From Stenopsyche tienmushanensis (lineage: Eukaryota > Arthropoda > Insecta > Trichoptera > Stenopsychidae): 64,000 nt of DNA. Shown here piece after piece: positions 45,070 through 55,699 of the stretch. The DNA lies in the NCBI GenBank assembly GCA_008973525.1, contig WACJ01000513.1, positions 2,824,627 through 2,888,626 on the forward strand. The letters are read 5' to 3'. Under the pieces are notes generated by a model. It was given only the letters and a program-made list of their open reading frames with translations. It was not told the origin of the DNA and searched no databases. A program made the translations under genes and the position numbers. Numbering within the stretch: position 1 is the stretch's first letter; each line of letters opens with the position of its first letter.

Positions 45070-46365
45070 AGTTTAAAGACAAATAACTAGTTGATTGTGT
45101 TTGTATTTTGATGCGAATTAAATTCTAAGCGCTTCCTATACAATTTTATGTGTAAAAATGCTTGAAATCATTAATTAACGCTTCACGATCCGGATGCACG
45201 TTTTTGCGTGATGTCATTTTTAATGCATAAATGGTATAAATTGCTATGTATAAATCATCATTTATCGAATCGTAGGATCTAGGATATCATTGCGATGACG
45301 AAAAACGAGGGTGTGCCAAAAATCATGACGCTTTTGAGCGATAAGATCTTCAGGCCACAAATTTATAAATTACATTTTAAGGACCCACTTTCGAGGACTT
45401 AATCATACATTTCGCGTTACGTCGCTTGAAGAAATAATGATGCGTGTTCCAGTCTGACCAAAATTGGCACGCTACCGTTGCAAGAAGATTGAAGCATCAA
45501 AGGGCGGAGATAATTTGCAGAGCTCTTAACATTTTTGGCTCCTCTCGCAGTCGCTCCTCCCAAATGTAAAATAAGAGGACTTCTTCATCAGGTGCTTCAG
45601 ACACAAATAACAAGTTGTTCGAGTGAGTCGGATACGGTCCAGACTTATATTAATCATTTATAATTGTGATCAAATTTTCGTTCTTTGTGGGATGTGCTCC
45701 AAATGCATCGCAATGGTATGTATTTTTAATACTTTTTTTTTTTTCAATGGAATATAATGCAATTCAAGCCCGATTTACATTTTGGAGCATCACGGCGATC
45801 CCTCGGCGTTTTCAAAAAAAAATCTGTCAAATATCAATTTTGATTACACAACTGAATAGAGCCACTTTGGTGCGGGACGAGAAGAATGTCTCGTCTCGAA
45901 TTTGTCGATTCTTCGGAGTCGTTCGAGCAAATTATGTCACTCTATCCTATTATGTTACGAAATGTCATCCGGATTGGATGAAGATATGGGATTTCGTGTT
46001 TTTATAAGAAAACAAAGCCTTACAAGTTGCACCCTTGTCCGGGGCGGTACCGAACATCACCCCAATAGACGAATGACTGACGGATAATAACTGCACCTAT
46101 GTCACCGGCAATCACAATGACCCGAAAATGAAAAGCTAAAAGTCTTTTTGTGCCCAATCTGTCGAAAGAAGCGTGTGATGAACTCGTTTGAATTAAAATG
46201 TCCAATTCGGCCCGACGACCATTTGTGACGTGTGAACCATAAGTAGATCCATGAATAAAACCGAGATGCTTTAAAGACTATCTGAAAACGTCACGATGAA
46301 ATATCACTTATTTGCTTCGAATAAACAAAGCATAATCGCCTATGAAACAACATGTGTATCATAGC
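45070..46365. other. Unassigned, 1.3 kb
   Basis: Frames 45,666-46,007 (plus, 113 codons) and others overlap and are unrecognisable. No repeat partner. The reading IYSLKTNN following the H module ends at 45,089. Confidence 0.4.
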
Positions 46366-46369
46366 CATC

Positions 46370-46710
46370 TAGAATTTTGTTAAAAATGGATTTTGTTTTT
46401 TTTGCATTTATCAAAGTTTAGACCTTTAAGAATATACACATCCAAAGAAATTTCAAAAATTCTAATTATTTAGGAAGTTATAGCTATTTTAGTGATCCAA
46501 GCCGTTCCTTCCAAATTTTCAAAAAATACGGCTAAAAATGCATTTTTTTAAACAGTCGCCATTTTGTGAAAATAAAGTTATTTTATTTCTATAAGGTAGG
46601 GACTATAGGTACGTTTTTATTAATTAAGAATGTTTTTTTGATATTCAATTTCAAATGATTAAAAGGGTTAAAATCGTGTCAACCAGGATCCTCCCTAGTT
46701 TGGGGATATG
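46370..46710 (+). repeat. Family T repeat, copy 4
   Basis: Contains GAAGTTATAGCTATTTTAGT, GATTAAAAGGGTTAAAATCG and TGTCAACCAGGATCC. The order matches copy 2, and a family S copy follows at once. Confidence 0.6.
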
Positions 46711-46714
46711 CATT

Positions 46715-46815
46715 ACGAGTTAAGCTTGTATATCAATAAATGAACCTCAACACTATCGATATCGTTGGACCACATAATTTAAAATAGAATCACTTTTATT
46801 GCCATGCTGAGTTTT
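46715..46815 (+). repeat. Family S repeat, copy 5 (3' part)
   Basis: TTAAGCTTGTATATCAATAA, ATGAACCTCAACACTATCGA and ATGCTGAGTTTTAAG match the right part of the 40.6 kb copy. Confidence 0.6.
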
Positions 46816-47085
46816 AAGTACATATATATCAATCGGCGAATCTTCTAATGCAGGACTTACAGACTTTCCTTCGATATTTCGGTCACTGTTGATATTGATT
46901 TTTAATCAGATGCTTTAATAGAAAATTGTGGCTCTGTTGTGGACAATACCTAAATCTGGATTTACTCTGAAAATAGTTATGCTTTGAATATCGGTGGAAT
47001 TATTCATCAGGTATCGAAGGCGATCCAAATTTGACGGCAGAAATGTATAACAGGATTGAATATTCAACCATTTCACTGCATATAC

Positions 47086-47790
47086 AGGATCATTCTTTTT
47101 CGACGCTCAATTTTTAAATATAAATAAAACAAGTTGTGTGTAAGATATCAATCCAATTTTTATTGTATTTGAAAGCATATTTTATGGCAATAAGTATGAA
47201 ATATAATATAGTTCAAATATCTGCCGTGATTTTGTTTTGTGGCACGTATTCGGAATGTTCAATTTTCGATGACTTTGTCGCATAAATCTGGATGAATTTC
47301 CTGGATGACGTTCGTTATGTTGAATTTAACGACATCAATCATTTGCAGTTTACATATATAAATTTGCGATTTAAAAATCCCCAAAGGACGAAATCTAAAC
47401 GTATTAAATCGGTGGCCAGTTTACAATGTCCTCAAATTGTACGTGCTGAATGTCCATCATAGCATGCACTGTGTTGCACGTAACAACGTCCTATTGTAAC
47501 AGCATATCGTCAGTATTTATATCATCCAGTTTAGGCCACAAAAAGTTGCAAATCATCGATCTGTAGCACTCACCGCTAAATACGATTTTTTTGGCGAAAC
47601 ATTTCTCGAACGGATCACAGATTTTAAAAGTAAAATTTTATAATTTTCATAAGTCGTTCAATAATATAACTTTTTATAATAAATTGCCATATATTAATTA
47701 ATAATTTATTATAAATTTTATATAAGTTGCTTTAATAATATGGCCATTATAATCTAACAACATTTGAGCGTTCTTATTGAGATGCCTTGC
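47086..47790 (-). pseudogene. Tc1-like element with transposase remnant (family A copy 10)
   Basis: The longest family A copy, about 0.7 kb, with both ends (TTTTTCGACGCTCAATTTTT; in reverse GCATCTCAATAAGAACGCTC). On the minus strand, with stops, it reads MICNFLWPKLDDINTDDMLL, MMDIQHVQFEDIVNWPP, then IFKSQIYICKLQMIDVV and IHPDLCDKVIEN. These correspond in order to the middle and C-terminal parts of an IS630/Tc1-type transposase (…FFLWGYLKS…PDLC.KVIEN…). Catalytic residues of the last Asp block are in a damaged stretch. It gives the best view of the family's coding origin. Confidence 0.8.
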
Positions 47791-47794
47791 ATTT

Positions 47795-48540
47795 AGCAGA
47801 TTGTGCACTGTTGAGGTGATGTTTCAAGAGGGATAAATGGTACAACGGCTGCCAAAAGAAATGTTTGAAATTGTCCGAATAGCCCTTAATGATCAGAAAT
47901 GGCGGTGTGACGATTAAGCGATTCCATGCCCCAAAACGGAATGCAGTTCGCCACAATAAATTTAAAAAATTACATCAGAATCGTGCCACCGCTACAAATT
48001 GCAACAGCTGATAAAGCATTGCACATATTCCACAAATGCCTTCCCAAATGCTTCGGGACCCGACGAAATGAACACCCGATAAATTTCGAAAACAACCGCC
48101 CGAAATTAATTACGAATAACAGTTGACATGTCTTCGACGCAATCGATGACCCGCGGGGAATACGAGTTTTCGCCATCAATTAGGATAAACGCTCCCCAAA
48201 TCGAGTTCGAAGAAGGCGATTTAAATAATTTATCTGCTTCCGATATCTGCCAAATTTGTGCCAAAATATTTTTCTTATTATGCATATGCAGCTGCATCTC
48301 GCGGGCAGCTGCACACAATTGCAATATTGTCAGACAAATCAAACAAGGCATGCAATATCGGCCAGAAGCCACGACGGAGTCGCCTCGACGACTTTAAAGC
48401 GATCGAAATTGACGATAACATCAAAAACCAACACTCCATTATAAGGGCCGTAACAAGGGGGTGGCGGACTTCGCTTTTCAGCTTTGAACTTTCCCCGATC
48501 TCGAAGTATCCATACGGAGATCCATTAATGCAGGCAGACC
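47795..48540. other. Unassigned region with several overlapping open frames
   Basis: Frames of 88-143 codons overlap on both strands (48,128-48,397 plus; 48,258-48,689 plus; 48,106-48,372 minus; 48,278-48,631 minus). None is recognisable, and frames in several phases indicate a stop-poor, more GC-rich stretch rather than one gene. No partner in the window. Confidence 0.45.
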
Positions 48541-48747
48541 GTATCCTGTGGACACATTCGGGCATTGAGTCCGATCGCGAGGTGCTCATTCGTTGTGTCA
48601 GTGGTCCGAAAAGCGGACCGGTTGAACACATAAATCTTATGACAAATCCGTCCTTTTTCAGGGCTTTTGGAGCTTTGTATTTTCGGTGATAAATGCGAAT
48701 CCGTGGTCTTCAATGGTTGCTAATTAACATCGCGACGCTGTTCTTAG

Positions 48748-48948
48748 TTACATTGTGAGCAAACGCGGCACCCATCTTGCGCACAACTTTCTCGTGCTTA
48801 AATAATAAGTAAATTTGCAATGTACAGCGCATTTTAAAAGGCGCTGTGTATCGCATATAGCATACAATACCATTTTGTGGATTTTCTTCATAATTTCTGG
48901 GGTGGTTACCTCATTTGATAGACCACTGCTAGATGTTAGACTCCACAA
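48748..48948 (-). pseudogene. Mariner transposase fragment (linker to second helix-turn-helix)
   Basis: The 66-codon minus-strand frame contains SNEVTTPEIMKKIHKMVL, then after a shifted stretch RKLCARWVPRLLTM. The last block is nearly identical to the copy at 2.4 kb (RKLCARWVPYLLTMEQ), which shows that both come from one mariner lineage. The frame starts artificially at the R1-like insertion point. Confidence 0.8.
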
Positions 48949-48954
48949 TGCCCA

Positions 48955-49555
48955 TCCATAAAACCCCGGGGGGGGAGGGAGCCAGCCCTATGTCCATGGG
49001 CAATGGTTAAACCCCTGGGGTAATGATGTGGAGTAGAGGTGCGCGAAAGTAGGCTTGTCGGTTTGCTCATCAAACGCAACTGGGTTAGGCCAGCTAACAT
49101 GAGTTGGGTGCGCAGGTCACCCTGTGCTGCGCACCTATAAAGGGGTGTGTGGAACAGCCGATTACATTAGTTGGTGGAAACTGCGTCAAAGGCTCACCAC
49201 TATCCTCAACAGCCTAGGCATATAAGGGAGAACGCTTTTAGGCTGTTCGAATGGCGACTTGTCTCCGTGACTAGGTACTACAAATGACCGAACCGATACG
49301 AGTACCACTGGAAAGGGGTACCTCCTGTCCATCATCAGTGAACCCGCGGTAGTATTCTTTTGAATTTAGCTTTAACATTTGTCCTTCCTCCTCCACTGAA
49401 CCCTCGGGTGTAATAGTCTGAAGCTGGTTTTCCTGCAGAAACCTCGCCTCCTCTGGAGGGCGCGGAGAAAAATGGGTGGGCGCCTGGACGCTCTACGCGT
49501 AGCGTTTCTAGCGGGACCAAAAGATCAGTGGAATACACTTTCTGTGTGGCTAGTC
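48955..49555 (+). mobile_element. R1-like 5' region
   Basis: Shares GGGGTAATGATGTGGAGTAG, GCTAACATGAGTTGGGTGCG, ACCTATAAAGGGGTGTGTGG and CGAATGGCGACTTGTCTCCG with the reverse strand of 53,885-54,300. No open frame of the right type. The identification as the 5' part of an R1-like element is an inference from its company with R1-like 3' ends; the sequence itself is only shown to be a repeat. Confidence 0.55.
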
Positions 49556-49794
49556 CGGGAAGTTGTAAACGAAGGAACAGACTCCCTTAAAATATGATCC
49601 AGCTCCGACTTCGACATTGGTTGGACTGGGATCTTCTAAATAAAAGAATATTTTTTAAATAACAACCGCCATTTATACTTTAGGTCGGGTACTTTTGGGA
49701 CAATCTTCGTATACTATTTTTAAATATACGTTATAATAGTATTTAGTATATTGAATTTTAAAAAAAAAAAAAGTAAAAAATGGGGGACGCGTGT

Positions 49795-49905
49795 TAGCAG
49801 GGCCGTGACAAAACAGGCGCCCGCCACGGGCGCAACTGGGCTTGGGACGCAAAACGCAGAATATTATCACTGATTGACTCGGTCCGTTTTTATAATATAT
49901 AAGTT
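49795..49905 (+). repeat. Short repeat shared with 36.5 kb
   Basis: CAGGCGCCCGCCACGGGCGC followed by AACTGGGCTTGGGACGC matches the reverse strand near 36,490. At 36.5 kb the same block is joined to R1-like 5' sequence. Confidence 0.55.
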
Positions 49906-49929
49906 GTCTAGTCCCTCTTTTCTTCATTA

Positions 49930-50235
49930 TCGTTATGTTCAAGTATGGCATCCGATCGCGAGCCGCTCATTCGTTTTATCATAAATGCGGTCCGAAAAGC
50001 GGACCGATTGAGCATAAAAACCTTGCGGCAACTCCGTCCTCTTTTGGGGCTTTTTGCGGCATTTTCTATGATTTTTATGATCACGGAAGCAACGTAGCGT
50101 CTAGACACTTTCTATCATAGTATTTTTGTTGCAACATTATATATATCTATGCATTAGGTCGTGTACTTTTGGGACTATCTTTGTATATTATTTTAAATCA
50201 TACATTATAATAGTATTTAGTATATTGTATTTATA
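49930..50235 (-). mobile_element. Mariner-derived deletion element with module H copy 5
   Basis: Module H has the stem CGGTCCG/CGGACCG (49,988-50,006, loop AAAAG). At 50,156-50,234 GGTCGTGTACTTTTGGGACT and the next 60 bp match 49,680-49,757. Between them the transposase is gone. Compare 17,235-17,815. Confidence 0.6.
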
Positions 50236-50239
50236 ACAG

Positions 50240-51160
50240 TATTAGTTATGGTTCTGCTCGTTATAACCGTTAGGGCCAGAAAAAATCATGCATCATCACA
50301 ATAATGATACAATTTTGTGCCATTCTAGAATAAAGGTATGGCATCTACCTGTTTAACCCATCGTAGACGAGTTCTTCGAACGACGCTGTTAATTGACGCA
50401 ACATCGCACATGTCCATGACCTCTCGATTTTACCTCATTAATGTCGTGTTATTCAATCATCAATATTATCATTTATTTTATCAAACTTCAAAGGACGACG
50501 ACGATATTCCGAAGCGCCAAGTAACCGCCATAAAGCATCACCCATTGAATGTTTTGAGCGCCAACTACATCATTTAATGATATGCCCAACCTTGTGATAT
50601 GAGAAATAGTTTACGGTCGTAGTTTTTTATTATAATAATAAACATTATTTTTTATGTTTTCATCCTGTTGACTAATAAAGCAAGCGGAGCCGACCCTACT
50701 ATGCACGGGGAATAAATGCGGCATTCGGTATGCAACCCACGGCAATGTATGATATAATGCAAAAATTTATATGTCATATCACATCTTCGCTTATTGTGAA
50801 TTGTGTAAATATCTTCGGTTGAAAAAGTGGATGAAGCCCACGGAGACGAGTTTTCAATGTTGAGTCTTGCCGGCCGTATTTTTGTAATTCAACAATATTC
50901 TCTAATTATTATTGCCAACGATTAGCCATAGTACGCTTAGATCGGATACAGAAAAAAACTATGTCGTTATATTTCTTGTATTCTTGTCATTGCGAGACTC
51001 ATATCGATAAATTGCTCGACTTACCTATAACCAGCAAATTGACCGCAAGAAATCATTCGCTAAAATAATATAAGAGCTACCTTATTACATCGCATCAGAT
51101 CTAAACAATAAAATTTCTTAATAAAATATAACAAATCCGCAAAATATTAGGGTATACGTG
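50240..51160. other. No recognised feature
   Basis: Contains one GCTCGTTATAACCG motif (50,256). The plus frame 50,338-50,577 is unrecognisable. No long partner. Confidence 0.4.
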
Positions 51161-51164
51161 CGGT

Positions 51165-51370
51165 AGGCAAATTGGCTTGAACATCACGAAGAATGAAACT
51201 CCAAGCGGAAATTGGACAAAAATAAAGGGAGAATCGTTTATATTATGGATCATGTGATGCTACGTTCATGCATCTTGCTGTCTCTACTATATGTCTGTGT
51301 ATATTTAGTACAAAGCAACCGCAAGACCATCAGCGCGCCTATTTTATTATATATTACACAAACACGCTAA
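51165..51370 (+). repeat. Family U repeat, copy 6
   Basis: Complete: AAATTGGCTTGAACATCACG, ACTCCAAGCGGAAATTGG, AAAGCAACCGCAAGACC and TATTTTATTATATATTACAC, in family order. Confidence 0.7.
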
Positions 51371-51374
51371 TAAT

Positions 51375-52825
51375 TTTAACTTTTACCGCGCAATTTTTAT
51401 TTTATTGTATCGACGCTACAAACGATATACATTTGATTATTTATTGGGTGCATTTTTTATTGTATGATCTATTGTACATGATCGTTGAACATCTCTTTTT
51501 GTTGAAAAAAAGCTAGATCTCCCGTTAAAGGAAGACATGTGTGAGATCGAGCAATTGCAAGGAGCTTCTACGTGAGGGATTTATATAATCTAAACACGAC
51601 CAGACTTTGAACACCGGCCACATAATGTAACAATGTGCTGTAAACAGACTTTTGAAAGATTTCTTAGACACCCGGTAGGATGGTTGTCTATGACTAATTA
51701 TCGATTTGGATCGAAATGACTCGCAAGTCAACAACCACCCCCCATAAAGGACTAACTTCCTAATGGAGTTGCAAGACATAACGACTCAGTTAAGGAGCAA
51801 TACATCCCCGTACTAATATTCCGTAACAAATGTGGGGGGGTGGGGAGGGGTCGCAAAGAAAAACCCAAGTCGAGGGTGAAATTTTGCTATTTTGTTTTCT
51901 TTTCCCCCTGCTCTGAACGCAGCGCCTCACTCTTCCGCCACCCCAAAGTTTCACTTCTTTTTATTTTCAATCAAGATTTATCTGGCGTCTAAAACGTGTT
52001 TTTAAAGAAGTAAATTTGTGAAGGAAAAACGACACAATGGCGGTTTTTATATGGTTTTGTTACAGTCGAACCGCATTTAAAAGAAACGCATGCGAAATAT
52101 ATTTAACGACTACCAAAAATATTGGCATCGTTATCGCAAATTTTTATATCAACAAGACAATCATCGACAAATTTACAGCCAACCAAAGATATTTTCCTTG
52201 GGGGTAAATTTGTCATAAAACCTAATTATAAGCATGAGATTAAATTAAAAAAAAAATACCACGATATCAAATATACAGCTTAGACGCGGTTCAATGAGTT
52301 CAGTGTTCAAAAAAAATGTTTTTTGGCGCAAAAATAAATAGTTCGAATAAGCTTGCCCTGTAATGTTTAATTTATATGAGGCTGTAAAGATCCTTTTCCT
52401 GACAGTTTTCCAGTCATTTCCCTTAAAGTCTTTTGTGTTTCTCGCTCCATTGATATTAAGTATAGTCGGGAGTGTTTGTACGCACGCATTTGTGTGAAAC
52501 GACATTTTTCAATTCGTGAAAAGAGGGATGAAACACCTTTTACTCGCATAAATGCCCCGAAATCGTCGAAATTTTCAGGGAATTCCATGCGTCAATTTAA
52601 TAACAAAAATATCAAAACGATTTAATGCGGTTCGGGATGAATTTATCCTGTTTGAAATTTGATTGTTGATGCAATAAAAAAATTCTCCTCACAATCTGAA
52701 TTTGCACCCAATTATTTATATCCATCTGTTCGTCCCATGAACATCTCGGCAAGCACACGAGAATGAGGCATGGCTCGGGGACTCTGCCCCGTAAGTGCAC
52801 CCGCTTTGCGTTATCGACCTTCGTA
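51375..52825. other. Unassigned; right part probably a diverged LTR
   Basis: Short overlapping frames, none recognisable. The last 200 bp leads to CGTAACA directly before a primer site, so an LTR probably ends at 52,828; its start is not visible. The remainder shows no repeat partner. Confidence 0.4.
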
Positions 52826-52829
52826 ACAA

Positions 52830-52844
52830 TGGTGTCAGAAACGG
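52830..52844 (+). other. LTR-retrotransposon primer binding site (tRNA-Leu type)
   Basis: TGGTGTCAGAAACGG one base after the terminus CGTAACA. The downstream reading MTENPPAFDPIIITKYYQTW (52,930-52,989) might be the start of a gag gene, but it is short and stops soon after. Confidence 0.65.
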
Positions 52845-53229
52845 CAGATCGTTAATGCTGAACCGTTCTCGATGGGAGACGTCGTTAAATTGTACACGCT
52901 GACAACATGCGTCGTATGAGGGTTAGAATGACTGAAAATCCCCCAGCATTCGACCCCATAATAATTACCAAGTATTACCAAACGTGGGCCGAAGATATCT
53001 CGGCCTCCAGCTGACGATCCCATGCGCGCTATCGATCACGTGGAGAGGAGTTGAGCTGTCACGATGGATGCCTACTTCTGGATGATGATGTGGCTGTTGT
53101 CGGAAGGAAGGTGGTCGAGGAAGACGACGTCACAGGAAACGGTGGCGCTGGAGCGCTGGTGACTGATATAAGTGATTTTGGACGATATCAACATCGAAAT
53201 CGGTGAACCGCAGTGCGTGAAGTTATTAG

Positions 53230-53675
53230 TGTGGACAAGATGCTCTGCGTGAGTATCAGACATTGACAAGCCACCATCCGCAACGTGCCAACACTGCCAA
53301 GCGGAGGTCGACGACGCAGAGCACACCATCATTGGCTGTGAGGCTTGGGCACCCCAGAGGAAACTGCTGAAACAAGCACTCGGGGTAGCCGAGCTCAACG
53401 TCGACAACATGGACCACAGCATTATGGAGAGTAAGAAGAACTGGGACCTTTGGCGCGAATACGTAGAAGAGATATAACCTCTCCAACAATAGAATAGGGT
53501 CAATCACTTAAAGCCAGACTACATGTCCTCCTGAAGCAATGTGGAAAACAATACCAGGAGGACAGAGAAGGACAGGGGGGGGTTTAGTGGGTAGGCACGA
53601 CCGAAAAATCGTGAATCCTACACCACCCAGATTCTCTGGGTGTCTTGTGAAGATTCCTCACCCACAGAAAAAAAG
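53230..53675 (+). pseudogene. R1-like C-terminus and 3' UTR
   Basis: In the plus frame ATCQHCQAEVDDAEHTIIGC EAWAPQRK carries an intact Cys-Cys-His-Cys knuckle (C..C, H, C), then LLKQALGVAELNVDN and KKNWDLWREYVEEI before a stop at 53,477. The 3' UTR shares GGGTTTAGTGGGTA and GTGTCTTGTGAAGATTCCTC with the copies at 8.1, 37.9 and 55.7 kb and ends in a short A run at 53,668. Only about 80 codons of coding sequence remain; the polymerase is missing. The knuckle in R1-type proteins is thought to bind nucleic acid. Opposite frames are shadows. Confidence 0.85.
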
Positions 53676-53884
53676 ACACTGACAAGCCGGAGATGCCCCA
53701 AGCTGGTAGTATGTCATGCAGTATTTAGGATAACGTTGAGAACGTCAAAACCTCCCCACTTCGAAAGGAGGCGAAGTCCCTACAAGGAGAACAGCTTCCG
53801 ATTTTGCATATACCCAGATGTTTGCTGGATGGAAGGAAAAATAAACTGGATGGACAGAGGTTATGCTAAGATCAATGGATAAAC

Positions 53885-54300
53885 TATTCACGAGCTCACT
53901 GCCCCCACTAGTACAACCTCAGTTTGAAGGGGGCTGCAAGATGGAAGAATCCAAACTGCAGGGGCTTCAACCCCTTCCCCGTAGTACTCGTATCGGTTCT
54001 GCCATTCTTAGTAATAAATCCACGGAGACAAGTCGCCGTTCGAACCGCCTGTAGCAAGCTCTCTCCAGTCTGCCGAAGCAGATTGAAGATAGTGGTGTAC
54101 CTTTTACACAGATTCCACTCACTTCTGTAATCAGTAGTTCCACATTCCACTTTACGGATACGCAACACTGGGTGAGCTCCGTACCACAGCTCATGTTAGC
54201 CGGGCTCTCCCAGCAACGTTTAATGAGCCATCGTCGAGGTAACTTTCGTTAGCTTCTACTCTACATCAATACCCCAGGGGTGACACACATCCGGGTATTT
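53885..54300 (-). mobile_element. R1-like 5' region, second copy
   Basis: On the minus strand CACCCCTGGGGTATTGATGT AGAGTAG, GCTAACATGAGCTGTGGTAC and CGAACGGCGACTTGTCTCCG correspond in order to 48,995-49,280. About 400 bp, no single open frame. Confidence 0.6.
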
Positions 54301-54384
54301 AGGATAAATGATGATGCTCTGTGTGAGCATCAGGCGCTGGAAAAAAGGAAACCGCCAGGCTAATCATTTGAGAGTTGAACCACC

Positions 54385-54785
54385 ACATGTTATAGCATTA
54401 AGTATGGAATATAACGTCGTTCAAATGTCCGCCGCGGCTTTGCTTGATGACACGAATTCGGGAGGTCCTGACGAAAAATTGACTACTTCGGATTATCCCG
54501 TACATCTTCACGTACAGCAGCGATGTTTTCTGTATTGGCTGATTATTTATTGAATCTATTGCCTTGAATTTATCTAACAAACATTGAATAGTCAACCGGA
54601 CAATCGTGGCGAGTTGAACGTTTCTCGAACGGAGCACTAATTTTGAAAATGAAATTTCATTATTTGCAAACAAGTTGTTCAACTAAATAGCATTTATACT
54701 AATTTGCCATATACTATTGAATAGTTAACAATATACTTGATAGATGTTGCTATTTTAACATGGCCGCTATAAGCTAACAAATTTA
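54385..54785 (-). pseudogene. Tc1-like element, transposase C-terminus (family A copy 11)
   Basis: On the minus strand a 94-codon frame (54,682-54,398) ends SRGGHLNDVIFHT, the usual C-terminal ending of this Tc1-like transposase family. The rest of that frame has lost similarity where it crosses LYVKMYGIIRSSQFFVR. The right terminus region (AACATGGCCGCTATAAGCTA) is present to 54,780. The catalytic domain is absent. Confidence 0.75.
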
Positions 54786-54789
54786 TATC

Positions 54790-55585
54790 GTGCTTTTTTT
54801 ACGCGTTTTCTGTTGAACGCGATTCTATATTTTGTATGAGCTTTGTGTGAGATTTCACGCGGTTTTTCAATTACTTAGGTTCAATTGATATTTTGTCGCA
54901 TAATCAATCGGTCCAATTTCTCAGTACTAATCCAAGATTAAATTCAACAGTTCTGCTTCTGGCGATAATAAATTATCGTGTACATAGCCAGTAAGTCCAA
55001 TACAAATTGCATCCCTCAACAACTAGACATATCAATTCCCAAATGATTAATGCACTCATTAGTGCAACATTATCTAAACAAGCCTCCATTCTATGGTACA
55101 CACGCAAACTGCACCACATCCACGAACATATTATATATATTATTTATCGAATTGCTGGATCGATGGGTCCTTGGCGTTGCAGCAGAACGATGCAAATTGG
55201 GAAAGTGCATTGTATGAATGGAATTTGCAGGCATACGGAAACGGGAATCCTCGTGTTGTGTCCATTTAATTGATTGAAATACACCTGTTCAAGTTTAACT
55301 GCCTATGTGAACAATTTAACGATAATCGTTTATGCTTCCTTCACATGCGTCGATTTCCGTCATATAAAATTAATGAAGTGGTGATAAAATTAAAATTGGT
55401 CGATTGATCAATCGACCATCAGCTCCTCGGAGACCCTCCAACCGGATCCATTTATATGCCGAAACATATTCGACTTCTTTATGGTTTGCAAATTGCAAGT
55501 TATACGCTGATGAAAACCAATATCCAAAGCCATTCAATCATATTTTCACTGATAACGTTGATGAATTTTTAAAACGAAACATGCA
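54790..55585. other. Unassigned
   Basis: Frames 55,007-55,273 and 55,404-55,598 (plus) are unrecognisable. Balanced composition and no partner suggest unique DNA. Confidence 0.4.
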
Positions 55586-55587
55586 TA

Positions 55588-55680
55588 GGGCAAATTGACT
55601 CGTACGTCACGAAAAGTGAAACTCCAAGCGGCTATTGATCAAAAAAGAGATGAGGAATCATTTGTACTTTTACGGCATCT
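55588..55680 (+). repeat. Family U repeat, copy 7 (5' half)
   Basis: GCAAATTGACTCGTACGTCA and TGAAACTCCAAGCGGCTATT match the left part of copies 2 and 6; cut off by an R1-like 3' end at about 55,700. Confidence 0.6.
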
Positions 55681-55699
55681 GTCGCATACATCATACAAC

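Larger units (their letters stand above)
48545..49757 (-). mobile_element. Mariner (family B copy 2) split by an R1-like insert
   Basis: From right to left on the minus strand: terminus TCAGGTCGGGTAC-like at 49,680-49,702, the first transposase block (PSPTN…, about 49,640-49,556), the inserted R1-like 5' region (48,955-49,555), then NEVTTPEIMKKIHKMVL and RKLCARWVPRLLTM (48,948-48,748), and module H (48,560-48,715) near the far end. About 50 bp of mariner around the insertion is missing. The catalytic domain is absent. Confidence 0.75.

Noticed and set aside
45666..46007. 113-codon plus-strand open frame
   Set aside because: Composition is biased by T runs, no motif is recognisable, and a second frame overlaps it in another phase.
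48106..48689. Cluster of open frames of 88-143 codons on both strands
   Set aside because: Frames occur in several phases at once, which indicates a stop-poor GC-richer stretch; none shows a domain, and the right part overlaps module H.
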